64,000 nt of DNA, from contig NC_012029.1 of the NCBI RefSeq assembly GCF_000022205.1, forward strand, positions 2,356,001 to 2,420,000. Reading direction: 5' to 3'. Source of the stretch: Halorubrum lacusprofundi ATCC 49239. Lineage in GTDB: Archaea; Halobacteriota; Halobacteria; Halobacteriales; Haloferacaceae. This document shows, piece after piece, positions 1 through 7,945 of this stretch. How positions within the stretch are numbered: position 1 is the first letter of the stretch; each line of letters begins with the position of its first letter. The notes beneath the pieces were generated by a model that searched no databases, was not told the DNA's origin, and saw only the letters and a program-made list of their open reading frames with translations. The translations under genes and the position numbers were made by a program.

Positions 1-350
1 CGCTCGATCCCACGCTACCGTTCCTGCTGGCGGCGGTCGTCTCGACCGGCGCGCTGGCCGTCACCGTCGCGGGCGGGCACACCGGCGAGGTGGTCGAGGC
101 GGGAATCGGGATCGCCACCGGCGCCGGCGGCGCGGTCGGCTGGCGACTTGTCGACGGCGACGAACCCGCGGTCCCGGTCCGGATCGCGGTCCCCGCGCTG
201 GCCGTCACCGGCGGGCTCTGGGTGGGCGCGTACGTGTTCGCGGGATCAGTTGCGGTCACGCTGGCCGCGACGACTGCCGCCGTGGTCGCCGTCGTCGCGC
301 TGCCCGCGCTGCCGGAGCGGATCGAGAGAATGTCGGGCGCGTGGAACTGA
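1..350 (+). CDS. C-terminal part of a multi-pass membrane protein (5' end outside window)
   Basis: The reading frame is open from base 3 and stops with TGA at 348-350. The visible 115 or so residues are almost entirely hydrophobic, with three to four predicted membrane segments separated by short polar loops (one loop reads DGDEPAVP), and a short charged tail (PERIERMSGAWN). A GTG at 90 could be mistaken for a start, but the frame continues upstream with equally coding-like Ala/Val/Leu-rich sequence, so this is the end of a longer protein. I do not recognise the family. It converges with the next gene across a 235-bp gap. Confidence 0.7.
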   Translation, partial: LDPTLPFLLAAVVSTGALAVTVAGGHTGEVVEAGIGIATGAGGAVGWRLVDGDEPAVPVRIAVPALAVTGGLWVGAYVFAGSVAVTLAATTAAVVAVVALPALPERIERMSGAWN

Positions 351-585
351 GCGGTTCTGCTGGGCGAGCGTCGTGGTCCCGTCTCGATCGACGGCGGGAG
401 TGAATAGTGCAGTTCGTCGGCAGCGATACGAGATATAAATAGACGTGAGCGACAGCGACACCACTCGCTCAGTTATAAACAACCGATCTGCGTCACGCAC
501 TCGCGCTCTCGATCGACGAACGAACGCAGCGCTCCCGGGCGTCAAAAAACGAGAAAAATCGCTGCCGCAGAGAACTGTCGCCGAA

Positions 586-1056
586 TCAGTCGTCTTCGAG
601 CGCCTGCGCGATGCGCTGGAGCTGACGGGTGGCGTCGCGGACCTCATCGCGGAGCTGGCGCACCTCGCGGACGAGTTCCTCGTTGCCGGCCTGATCGCCG
701 CGCTCCTCGCCGCGACCGCCCGCGCCGCCGGGACCGCCGCCGCCCATCCCGGGCGGGCCGCCCGCGCCGCCGGGACCGCCGCCGCCCATCATGCCGGACA
801 TCATCTGCGCGAAGGGGTTGCCGCCGCCACCGCCACCCATCCCGGGCGGGCCGCCGCCGCCACCCATCATCTCTTCGGGGTCGGGCCGGTCGCCTTCCTC
901 GCGCTCCTGCTCGCGTCGCTCGCGGATCTCCTCGACGCGCTCGCGGAAGGATTTCTCCTCGCCGTCGTCGCCTTCGGCGTCGCCGCCCTCGGCTCCGGCG
1001 GCGCTGTCGCCCTGTTCCTCGCCGTCGTCGGCGTTAGTGGGGTCGTCGTCTGCCAT
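586..1056 (-). CDS. Gly/Met/Pro-rich low-complexity protein with flanking charged helices
   Basis: A 156-residue protein starting at the ATG of MADDDP (a GTG 48 nt upstream in frame is less likely). Order: an acidic tail, a highly charged helix rich in E and R (about residues 32-58), then about 55 residues of almost only G, M, P and A with runs such as GGGGGPPGMGGGGGG, then a charged C-terminal helix with heptad spacing (VRQLRDEVRDATRQLQRI). This looks like two coiled-coil-capable ends joined by a flexible collagen-like linker. The gene has internal DNA repeats of about 28 bp near 722-750 and 765-792. A TATA-like CTTATAAA lies at 1113-1120. I know no function; low complexity makes homology searches unreliable. 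Confidence 0.75.
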   Translation of the reverse strand: MADDDPTNADDGEEQGDSAAGAEGGDAEGDDGEEKSFRERVEEIRERREQEREEGDRPDPEEMMGGGGGPPGMGGGGGGNPFAQMMSGMMGGGGPGGAGGPPGMGGGGPGGAGGRGEERGDQAGNEELVREVRQLRDEVRDATRQLQRIAQALEDD

Positions 1057-1212
1057 GGACTTCGGTTCGGTGGCCCGGCCGAAAAGGGTTGTCGTGCCGC
1101 CCACGACGGTGCGTTTATAAGTAGGAGACGAAGACGTCGGGCTCGCTCGCCTCGACTCGATCGTTTTGATCCGATCGTACCGGTCCGCTCGTACCGGCCC
1201 GCTCGCAACACC

Positions 1213-2187
1213 TCACTCGTGACCGGAGACGCGGACCGGCTCGTACGGCTCTTCGAGCCACTCCATGTCGGATTTCGAGAGATCGATATCGAGCGCCTCG
1301 ACCGCGTCTTCGAGGTGTTCGACGCTGGTCGTCCCGACGATGGGTGTGTCGACCCACTCTTTGTGGAACAGCCACGCCAACGCGATCTGGGCCATCTTCA
1401 CGCCCTTCTCGTCGGCCAGTTCGGCGACGCGCTCGTTGACCGCCAGCCCGCCGCCCTCGCGGTAGGGGTGTTCGTAGAGGTGCTCTTCGGTCTCTCCGCG
1501 GAGCGTGGCGTCCACGTCCTCGTGCGGGCGCGTGAGGTACCCGCGCGCCAGCGGACTCCACGGCATCACGCCGATCCCCTCCTTCTGACAGAGCGGGAGG
1601 GTCTCGCGCTCCTCCTCGCGGTAGGCGAGGTTGTAGTGGTTCTGCATGGTGGCGAACCGCTCGTACCCCTCGCGGTCGCTCGTGTGCAGCGCCTCGGCGA
1701 ACTGGTGGGCCCACATCGACGAGGCGCCGACGTGTCGGACCTTGCCGCGCCGCACGGCGTCGTCGAGCGCGGCCAGCGTCTCCTCGATCGGCGTGTCGTC
1801 GTCCCACCGGTGGAGCTGGTACAAGTCGATCGTCTCCATGCCCAGCCGATCGAGGCTGTGTTCGAGCTCCTGTTCGATCGCCTTCCGCGAGAGCCCGCCG
1901 GAGTTCGGGTTCGACTCGGCCATCTGGAAGTACGCCTTCGTGGCGACGACGCTCTCCTCGCGGTGGCCCTCCAGCGCCTCGCCGAGGACGCGCTCCGACT
2001 CGCCGTTCGAGTACATGTTGGCGGTGTCGAAGAAGTTCACCCCGAGTTCGAGCGCGCGCTCGACGATCGCTTTCCCCTCCTCCTCGTCGAGGACCCACTC
2101 GCGCCAATCCGAGTCGCCGAAGCTCATACAGCCGAGACAGATCTTCGAGACCGTCGTCCCGGTGCTTCCGAGCGTCGTGTACTCCAT
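1213..2187 (-). CDS. Aldo/keto reductase
   Basis: A 324-residue NADP-dependent aldo/keto reductase, usual length for the family, folding as a TIM barrel. The catalytic tetrad is visible: Asp54 and Tyr59 in NFFDTANMYS, Lys84 in VVATKAYF and His126 in LYQLHRW. The C-terminal cofactor-binding region carries the typical IVGTTSVEHLEDAVEAL pattern. It starts at the ATG of MEYTTLG, the canonical N terminus (first strand followed by GTTVSKICLG). It most resembles the YajO/Tas-like group that reduces aldehydes of unspecified type; the physiological substrate cannot be inferred. No obvious operon partner. Confidence 0.92.
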   Translation of the reverse strand: MEYTTLGSTGTTVSKICLGCMSFGDSDWREWVLDEEEGKAIVERALELGVNFFDTANMYSNGESERVLGEALEGHREESVVATKAYFQMAESNPNSGGLSRKAIEQELEHSLDRLGMETIDLYQLHRWDDDTPIEETLAALDDAVRRGKVRHVGASSMWAHQFAEALHTSDREGYERFATMQNHYNLAYREEERETLPLCQKEGIGVMPWSPLARGYLTRPHEDVDATLRGETEEHLYEHPYREGGGLAVNERVAELADEKGVKMAQIALAWLFHKEWVDTPIVGTTSVEHLEDAVEALDIDLSKSDMEWLEEPYEPVRVSGHE

Positions 2188-2252
2188 ATGGCGAGCAGAC
2201 AGAGGGGAAATAAAAAGGTACCCGCACCGGGCGGGTTCGCCGCGAGGGCGGC

Positions 2253-2450
2253 CTAGGCGTTCCGGAACGACGCGGTGTACACGAGGAACGCGCCCGTCAG
2301 AAGCACGAACGCGAGGAACGTCACGAGCGCGAGCACGTTCGCGACCGGAGCGAGCGGGTCGAGGAACGACTGCCCGGTCGAGCCGAGCACGAGCACGGCG
2401 AGGAGGGCGGCGATCAGACCGAGGAGCCAGTTCGTGAGGATATCGTCCAT
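2253..2450 (-). CDS. Small two-helix membrane protein
   Basis: A 65-residue protein beginning MDDILTNWLLGLIAALLAVLV, with one hydrophobic helix near residues 8-26 and a second near 38-60, joined by a short loop with LDPLAPV. The longer frame reaching 2552 adds Arg/Ser-rich sequence that is not coding-like, so I chose the ATG at 2448-2450. A T-rich TATA-like element lies about 27 nt upstream, consistent with a leaderless start. Function unknown; small two-helix proteins of this kind are common in haloarchaea. Confidence 0.7.
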   Translation of the reverse strand: MDDILTNWLLGLIAALLAVLVLGSTGQSFLDPLAPVANVLALVTFLAFVLLTGAFLVYTASFRNA

Positions 2451-2554
2451 ACCACTCCACTCACCGAGGCCGAGTAAAAAGGAGCGGGTGTTCCGGACGG
2501 CAGTCGAAACCGGCGTCCCCGTAGAGCTACGTCGGTCGCGTCCGTGTGGCATCC

Positions 2555-4260
2555 ATGAGCGACGACTCCGTCCTCTGGTTGCTAGGAGACCAGCTCAACC
2601 CCGATCTCGACGCGCTCGCCAACGCCGACGAGGTGCTGCTGATCGAGGCGCACGGCTTCGCCGACCGGAAACCGTACCACACCCACAAGCTGACGCTCGT
2701 GTTCTCGGCGATGCGACACGCCCGCGACGCGCTCCGCGAGCGCGGCCACGACGTGACGTACCTGCGGGCCGAATCGTTCGGCGACGGGCTGGACACGTTC
2801 TTCGACGAGGAGTTCGCTGGCGAGCCGGGCGACGCCGACCTCCGGCTCATGCGCCCCGCGAGCCACGGCGCGGGCGACCGACTGCGCGAGGTCGTTGCCG
2901 AGCGCGGCGGAGCGTTGGAGCTACTGGACAACGAGCTGTTCTGGACGACGCCCGACGACTGGCGTGAGTGGACGGGTGAGTCGACGGGTGAGTCGGACGG
3001 GGAGGAGACGGAACCGGATCGTCGGCGAGGACGGGAGCGCCGACAGACGCTACCGACAGGAGAACTGGTACCGCCACGTCCGCCGCGAGACGGGCGTGCT
3101 GATGGACGGCGACGAGCCGGTCGGCGGCGAGCGGAACTACGACGACCTCAATCAGGAGACGCCGCCGGACGGCTGGGAACCACCCGAGCCGCCGCGGTTC
3201 GACCCCGACGAACTCACCCGCGAGACTCACGCGTGGGTCCGCGAGCGGTTCGACACGTGGGGAACCGACTCTCTCGACGAGTTCGCCTGGCCGGTCACCC
3301 GCGAGGAGGCGCAGACGGCGCTCGACGCGTTCGTCCGCGACCGGCTCCCGTCGTTCGGGCGGTACGAGGACGCGATGGTGACGGACGAGCCGTTCCTCTC
3401 GCATTCGCTGCTGTCGCCCGCGATCAACCTCGGACTGCTCGACCCGCGCGAGCCGGTCCGGGCAGTGGAGGCGGCATACACCGAGCGCGGCGTCGAACCG
3501 GGCGCGTACGATCCCGACGAGGACCCCGCCGCCAGCGATTCTGGGACGACGCTGGACGCGTTCGGTAAGGAGGATCCGGGCGACGGAGCCGACGACCGCG
3601 GACCCGCTCCCGTCCCCCTCAACGCGGTCGAGGGATTCGTCAGCAGGTGATCGGCTGGCGGGAGTTCACCCGACACGTCTACCGCGAGGCGATGCCGGAG
3701 CTGGCGGCGGCCAACCAACTGGACCAGTCGCGGGAGCTCCCGCCGGCCTACCGAGACGGCGACACGGACATGCGGTGTCTCTCCGAGACGGTCGGTCACG
3801 TCCGGAAGTACGGCTACGCCCACCACATCGAGCGGCTGATGGTGCTCTCGAACATGGCGCTGCTCTACGGCACCGATCCCGCCGAGCTGAACGAGTGGTT
3901 TCACCTCGGGTTCGTCGACGCCTACCACTGGGTGACGACGCCGAACGTCGTCGCGATGGGGTCGTTCGGGACGGACGTGCTCTCCTCGAAGCCGTACGCC
4001 GCATCGGGGAGCTACGTGAACCGCATGAGCGACTACTGCGCGACCTGCCCGTACGCGGTCTCACGGACCACGGGCGAGGGCGCGTGCCCGCTCAACGCGC
4101 TCTACTGAGACTTCTAAGGGAGAACGGGGAGACGCTCCGCGGAACCGGTCGGATGGGACTGATGTACTCGCACCTCGACAACAAAGCCGAGTCGGAACTG
4201 GCCGCGATCCGCGAGCGGGCGGCAGCGATCAGAGAAATGGCGGCGGATGGAGATTTATAA
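2555..4260 (+). pseudogene. Cryptochrome/photolyase-related protein (DPRP family), broken by frameshifts
   Basis: The conceptual protein matches the deoxyribodipyrimidine photolyase-related family: N-terminal WLLGDQLNPDLDAL, then YRQENWYRHVRRETGVLMDGD, FLSHSLLSPAINLGLLDP, IGWREFTRHVYRE and the C-terminal YCATCPYAVSRTTGEGACPLNALY followed by RMGLMYSHLDNK, a region expected to hold FAD and possibly an Fe-S cluster. No single frame covers it. The frame moves by +1 near 3000-3016, by -1 near 3643-3648 (immediate stop TGA at 3648-3650), then meets TGA at 4106-4108 where the family has Trp, and shifts -1 again near 4112-4117. Total span matches an intact family member. Either a recently inactivated gene or several sequence errors; codon use is still normal, so decay is recent. 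Confidence 0.85.
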
Positions 4261-4295
4261 ACGCGATTCGCCTTCGACACCCGTGTCGGATCCGC

Positions 4296-4541
4296 TCACT
4301 CGCCGGCGGCGATACGCTGGATCCGGGGGAGCGCCTGCTCGTAGCCGAGCGCAACGACCCCGACGTACAGCGCGAGCAGACCCATTCCGACCGCCCACGC
4401 GCCGAGCGCGAGATCGCCGGCGGTGACTGCGGTGAGCCCGAAGCGTTCCAGCACGACGCCGATCGCCGAGGCGGCGCCGGCGCCGACGACGACGGCGAGG
4501 AGTTCGATCAGTTCGACGGCGACCGCGGGTACGTCGACCAT
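4296..4541 (-). CDS. Small two-helix membrane protein
   Basis: An 81-residue protein starting MVDVPAVAVELIELL. Two long hydrophobic segments (about residues 8-30 and 42-66) surround a short loop containing ERFGLTAV, and the tail is charged (QALPRIQRIAAGE). It lies convergent to the broken photolyase-related gene. No enzymatic motif is present; conserved haloarchaeal small membrane proteins often look like this. Family not identified with confidence. Confidence 0.7.
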   Translation of the reverse strand: MVDVPAVAVELIELLAVVVGAGAASAIGVVLERFGLTAVTAGDLALGAWAVGMGLLALYVGVVALGYEQALPRIQRIAAGE

Positions 4542-4632
4542 ACCGGTCCGGGGTGGCCGCGAAGTATCACTCTTTCGGGAGCGGGGCCGAGGAACATTCG
4601 TCCGTCAGAGACCACAAAACGGACGGTAGCAC

Positions 4633-4812
4633 CTACTTGAGCCCGAACGCCCGCATCGTCGAGTCGGCGACCCCCTTTGCAATCAGCGCGAGCCCGGCTA
4701 ACAGAACCATGACGCCCGCACCGACGATCGGATCGTGGACGGTTAGAACCCCGACCGCGATGAGGACGATCACGACGCCGGCGATGCCTTCGGACCCGAG
4801 GGTGTCGCGCAT
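4633..4812 (-). CDS. 59-residue two-helix membrane protein
   Basis: Translated directly from the minus strand: ATG at 4810-4812, TAG at 4633-4635. The protein has a short polar start (MRDTLGSEGIAGV), two hydrophobic helices separated by VHDP, and a conserved-looking end AKGVADSTMRAFGLK. This short G-rich two-helix pattern resembles a small haloarchaeal family (I think DUF7470, from memory). A T-rich TATA element (TTTTTAAAT on the minus strand, about 4834-4842) sits about 25 nt upstream, supporting the start and a leaderless transcript. Confidence 0.65.
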   Translation of the reverse strand: MRDTLGSEGIAGVVIVLIAVGVLTVHDPIVGAGVMVLLAGLALIAKGVADSTMRAFGLK

Positions 4813-4903
4813 GTCTCCGATCGCCGCCGTCGAGATTTAAAAAGGGTGTTTCCGTGCGGAGAGCGGCCCTTTTATTTCCGGGAGCGCGTATCACCGCGTA
4901 CGC

Positions 4904-5194
4904 ATGAGCAATGGAGACGGCGGCGGTCGAAACGATCTCCGGATGCCCGACGAGGACGAGGTGTTCGCGGAGGTCGTCGAGATGCTCGGCGCAAACCGGG
5001 TCCGCGTGCGCTGTGCGGACGGGAAAGAGCGGACCGCGCGCATCCCCGGGCGGATGCAGAAGCGCGTCTGGATCCGCGAGGACGACATCGTCCTCGTCGA
5101 GCCGTGGGACTGGCAAGACGAGAAGGGCGACATCGCGTGGCGCTACGAGAAGAGCGAGGCCGAACAGCTCCGGGAGGAAGGCCACCTCCAGTGA
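4904..5194 (+). CDS. eif1a: Translation initiation factor aIF-1A
   Basis: A 96-residue protein of the eIF1A/IF1 family, an OB-fold factor that binds the A site of the small ribosomal subunit and promotes start-codon scanning or selection. Characteristic sequence is seen throughout: ELDEVFAEV-type strand (here [20 protein letters not shown]), [22 protein letters not shown] and [17 protein letters not shown]. Length is typical for the archaeal factor. A TATA-like CTTTTATTT at about 4868-4876 is 28 nt upstream, so the transcript is probably leaderless or nearly so. It stands alone, followed by the ATP-grasp gene 56 bp downstream with its own TATA box. Confidence 0.95.
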   Translation: MSNGDGGGRNDLRMPDEDEVFAEVVEMLGANRVRVRCADGKERTARIPGRMQKRVWIREDDIVLVEPWDWQDEKGDIAWRYEKSEAEQLREEGHLQ

Positions 5195-5250
5195 ATCGGG
5201 TGCGGCGCGCCCCTCGCGATTTTTAAGTCCGAACGGTCCCGAACAGACGT

Positions 5251-6150
5251 ATGCTCCGGCTCGCGATGACGACGGACGCCGAGACGTTCGAACGCGTGCG
5301 CGGGCCGCTCGCCGACCGCGGGATCGCGATCGATCACGTGCAGGCGAAAGAGCGGGCGCTCCGCGTCTCCGGGGGTAGGGAGCGTGAGGGTCCGTCGGAC
5401 GCTGACGACGAGTTCGACGGCTTCGACGCCGGCTTCGTCTACCCCTCGCGACTTATGGAGGGCGTCGTGGTCGACGCACGGCTGTCGGTCCCGTGGGTGA
5501 ACGACCGGGAGGCCGTCCTCACCTCCCGGAACAAGGCGGGCGTGCTCGCCGCGCTCGACGCCGCCGGAATTCCGACGCCGCGGACGACGCTGGTGTCGAA
5601 CCCCGTCGACGAGGCGGTCGTCACCGAGGCCGTCGCGCCGTTCTCTTACCCCGTCGTCGTCAAGCCGAACTCCGCCACTCGGGGCGTGGGTGTCGCGACC
5701 GCGACCGATCTCGACTCGCTTCTGGGCGTCGTCGACTATCTCAACCTCGTCCACGACTACCGCGCGACCGGCGACAAGTCGTACCTGATTCAGGAGTTCC
5801 TCCCCGACGCGCGCGACTACCGGGCGATGGTCGTCGACGGCGCGTACGTCGGCGCGGTCGAGCGGGAACTCCCTCCGGACGCGGTCGAGGAGGGGCGGTG
5901 GAAACACAACGTCCACCGCGGCGCGGCGGCCACCGGTGTCGACCTCCCGGACCGCGCCCGCGAGTTGGCCGAGCGGACCGCGGAGGCACTCGGGATCGAC
6001 TACCTCGGCGTCGACCTGCTGGAGACGGACGGACGGCTGGTCGTCAACGAGACGAACGCGCGGCCGACCGTCGACGCGGCGACGAAGTACAAGCCCGACT
6101 TCTATGACCGGCTCGCAGGGCTGATCGAGCGGACCGCCGCGGGAGAATAA
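5251..6150 (+). CDS. RimK-family ATP-grasp ligase
   Basis: A 299-residue ATP-grasp enzyme that likely joins an amino acid to a carboxylate with ATP hydrolysis. Visible elements: the central domain RNKAGVLAALDAAGIPTPRT, the ATP-binding loop PVVVKPNSATRGVGV, QEFLPDARDYRAMVVDG, KHNVHRGAAATGV and the metal-binding end LVVNETNARPTVDAATKY. These match the RimK/LysX/coenzyme gamma-F420 ligase group rather than carbamoyl-phosphate synthetases. Substrate cannot be told from the sequence: ribosomal protein S6-type glutamylation, F420 tailing and LysW-type ligation are all alternatives. TATA box TTTTAAG at 5221-5227 gives a leaderless start at the ATG. Confidence 0.88.
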   Translation: MLRLAMTTDAETFERVRGPLADRGIAIDHVQAKERALRVSGGREREGPSDADDEFDGFDAGFVYPSRLMEGVVVDARLSVPWVNDREAVLTSRNKAGVLAALDAAGIPTPRTTLVSNPVDEAVVTEAVAPFSYPVVVKPNSATRGVGVATATDLDSLLGVVDYLNLVHDYRATGDKSYLIQEFLPDARDYRAMVVDGAYVGAVERELPPDAVEEGRWKHNVHRGAAATGVDLPDRARELAERTAEALGIDYLGVDLLETDGRLVVNETNARPTVDAATKYKPDFYDRLAGLIERTAAGE

Positions 6151-6164
6151 AAAGGAGGCTGCGG

Positions 6165-6542
6165 CTACTCCAGATCGATCGAGGCGGAGTCGTCGTCGCG
6201 GTCGAACACGACCTCCAACACGCCGTTGTTGAACGTCGCGTCCGCCGAGTGCTCGTCGACCGGGACGGGCAGTTCGACGGTTTCGTCGTACTCCCGCCGA
6301 TCGGACGCCGCAGAGATGGTGAGCGCCTCCCCGTCGCACTGCAGGGAGAGCTCATCCTTCGAGACGGCCGGGAGGTCGGCGACGAGTCGCACGCCGTCGT
6401 CGGTGGTGTACGCGTCCACGTGCGTCGCCGAGCCGAAGCCGGCGTCCTCGCTTCCGGGGTTCCCGTTGGCCATCTCGTTCATCATCCGTTCGATCTCCTC
6501 GAAGAAGTCGCCGAACGGATCGTCACGGTCGTCTCTATCCAT
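6165..6542 (-). CDS. Hsp20/alpha-crystallin family small heat shock protein
   Basis: A 125-residue protein. The N terminus is charged and amphipathic (DDPFGDFFEEIERMMNEM), followed by an alpha-crystallin-like beta domain with DGVRLVADLPAVSKDELSL, GEALTISAA and the closing strand FNNGVLEVVFDRDD. It lacks the IxI/V tail of many Hsp20s, ending SIDLE. It likely acts as an ATP-independent holdase in the cytoplasm. A TATA-like GCTTATC on the minus strand (about 6570-6576) is about 28 nt upstream of the ATG, and a perfect 12-bp palindrome sits between TATA and start. A second Hsp20-like gene is at 20202. Confidence 0.9.
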   Translation of the reverse strand: MDRDDRDDPFGDFFEEIERMMNEMANGNPGSEDAGFGSATHVDAYTTDDGVRLVADLPAVSKDELSLQCDGEALTISAASDRREYDETVELPVPVDEHSADATFNNGVLEVVFDRDDDSASIDLE

Positions 6543-6543
6543 A

Positions 6544-6555
6544 CCTCACGTGAGG
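6544..6555. promoter_or_regulatory. 12-bp perfect palindrome between TATA box and start of the hsp20 gene
   Basis: CCTCACGTGAGG is its own reverse complement and begins one base upstream of the Hsp20 ATG, where the leaderless transcription start would be. That is a good position for a repressor operator. It contains a CACGTG core. No regulator is identified; a chance palindrome is possible. Confidence 0.4.
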
Positions 6556-6794
6556 TCGCTGACCCCGATAAGCCTTCTGTCCACGACCGTCTTCGCCGCC
6601 GTTCGGGGTCGTGCAGGCGGTACGCGGCGACTTTGTCGATTGGCCGACACCTCCGGGATCCGCTCGGCTAGCATGTCCAGACATTGGCAAATCTGCTCGA
6701 ACAAGACCAAGCCGGACGTAACGAAAACAAACGATAGTGACTGTCTCGCGTTGACTCGGTCGGATTTAAGTATCTGGGCTCGCTTTTTTCGAAC

Positions 6795-7847
6795 ATGAGT
6801 AAATCATATCTCACCGCGGATGACGACGTGAGCGACGACGAGGTCGTCCGGGTGGGCCTCAACGGCTTCGGTCGGATCGGGCGAAACGTGTTCCGTGCGG
6901 TGCTGGAGTCGCCGCGCATCGATCTCGTCGGCATCAACGACGTGATGGACTTCGACGACATGGCGTACCTCGCGAAGTACGACACCGTCATGGGGCGGCT
7001 CGACGGCGTCGAGCGCGACGGCGACGCGCTGACGATCGGCGACACCTCAGTTCCGCTGTACAACGTGCAGGACCCCGCGGACCTCCCGTGGGACGAGCTC
7101 GACGTGGACGTGGCCTTAGAGTGTACGGGCGTCTTCCGTACCCGCGAGGACGCGAGCGCGCACCTCGACGGCGGCGCAGACACCGTGATCATCTCGGCGC
7201 CCCCGAAAGGCGAGGAGCCGGTCAAACAGCTCGTCTACGGCGTCAACCACGACGAATACGAGGGCGACGACGTGATCTCGAACGCCTCCTGTACGACTAA
7301 CTCCATCACGCCGGTCGCGAAGGTGCTCGACGCGGAGTTCGGCATCGACGCCGGCACCCTCACCACGGTTCACGCGTACACCGGCTCCCAGAGCCTGATC
7401 GACGGGCCGAAGGCGAAGACCCGCCGCGGTCGCGCGGCCGCCGAGAACATCGTACCGACCTCGACGGGCGCCGCGGGCGCCGCACAGGAGGTTCTCCCGC
7501 AGCTTGAGGGGAAGATCGACGGGATGGCGATGCGTGTTCCCGTCCCGTCCGGCTCGATCACCGAGTTCGTCGTCAGCCTCGATGAGAACGTCACCGCGGA
7601 CGAGGTCAACGCCGCCTTCCGCGACGCCGCCGACTCCGGGCCGCTCGCGGGCGTGCTCGGCTACACCGACGACGAGGTCGTCTCCAGCGACATCGTCGGC
7701 CTCCCGTTCTCCAGCTACGTCGACCTGCAGTCGACGAACGTCATCGCCGGTGGGAAGCTCCTGAAGATCCTCACCTGGTACGACAACGAGTACGGCTTCT
7801 CGAACCGGATGCTCGACATGGCCGCGTACGTTCAGGACGAAGCGTAA
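6795..7847 (+). CDS. gap: Glyceraldehyde-3-phosphate dehydrogenase, type I (bacterial type)
   Basis: A 350-residue phosphorylating GAPDH that interconverts glyceraldehyde 3-phosphate and 1,3-bisphosphoglycerate. NAD-binding GFGRIGRN is at residues 24-31, the nucleophile is Cys166 in SNASCTTNS and the base is His193 in TVHAYTGSQS; WYDNEYGFSNRM closes the fold. This is the bacterial-type class I enzyme, not the archaeal class II enzyme, and has an N-terminal extension of about 15 residues compared with bacterial proteins. TATA box ATTTAAGTA at 6764-6772. Phosphoglycerate kinase follows after 98 bp with its own TATA box, so the two glycolytic steps are adjacent but probably separately transcribed. 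Confidence 0.97.
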   Translation: MSKSYLTADDDVSDDEVVRVGLNGFGRIGRNVFRAVLESPRIDLVGINDVMDFDDMAYLAKYDTVMGRLDGVERDGDALTIGDTSVPLYNVQDPADLPWDELDVDVALECTGVFRTREDASAHLDGGADTVIISAPPKGEEPVKQLVYGVNHDEYEGDDVISNASCTTNSITPVAKVLDAEFGIDAGTLTTVHAYTGSQSLIDGPKAKTRRGRAAAENIVPTSTGAAGAAQEVLPQLEGKIDGMAMRVPVPSGSITEFVVSLDENVTADEVNAAFRDAADSGPLAGVLGYTDDEVVSSDIVGLPFSSYVDLQSTNVIAGGKLLKILTWYDNEYGFSNRMLDMAAYVQDEA

Positions 7848-7945
7848 GCGACTGATCGCAGCTGCGGACGGCTGGTCTGACACCCCCGGCGGCAACGTTG
7901 CCCCGGAGAACCACCGCTTAAATATCTCATCGACGACAAGTACCC

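Noticed and set aside
445-2256. 603-codon open frame on the plus strand
   Set aside because: It is antisense to the GMP-rich protein and the aldo/keto reductase; composition (long Ala/Arg/Val runs) is that of a GC-rich shadow frame.
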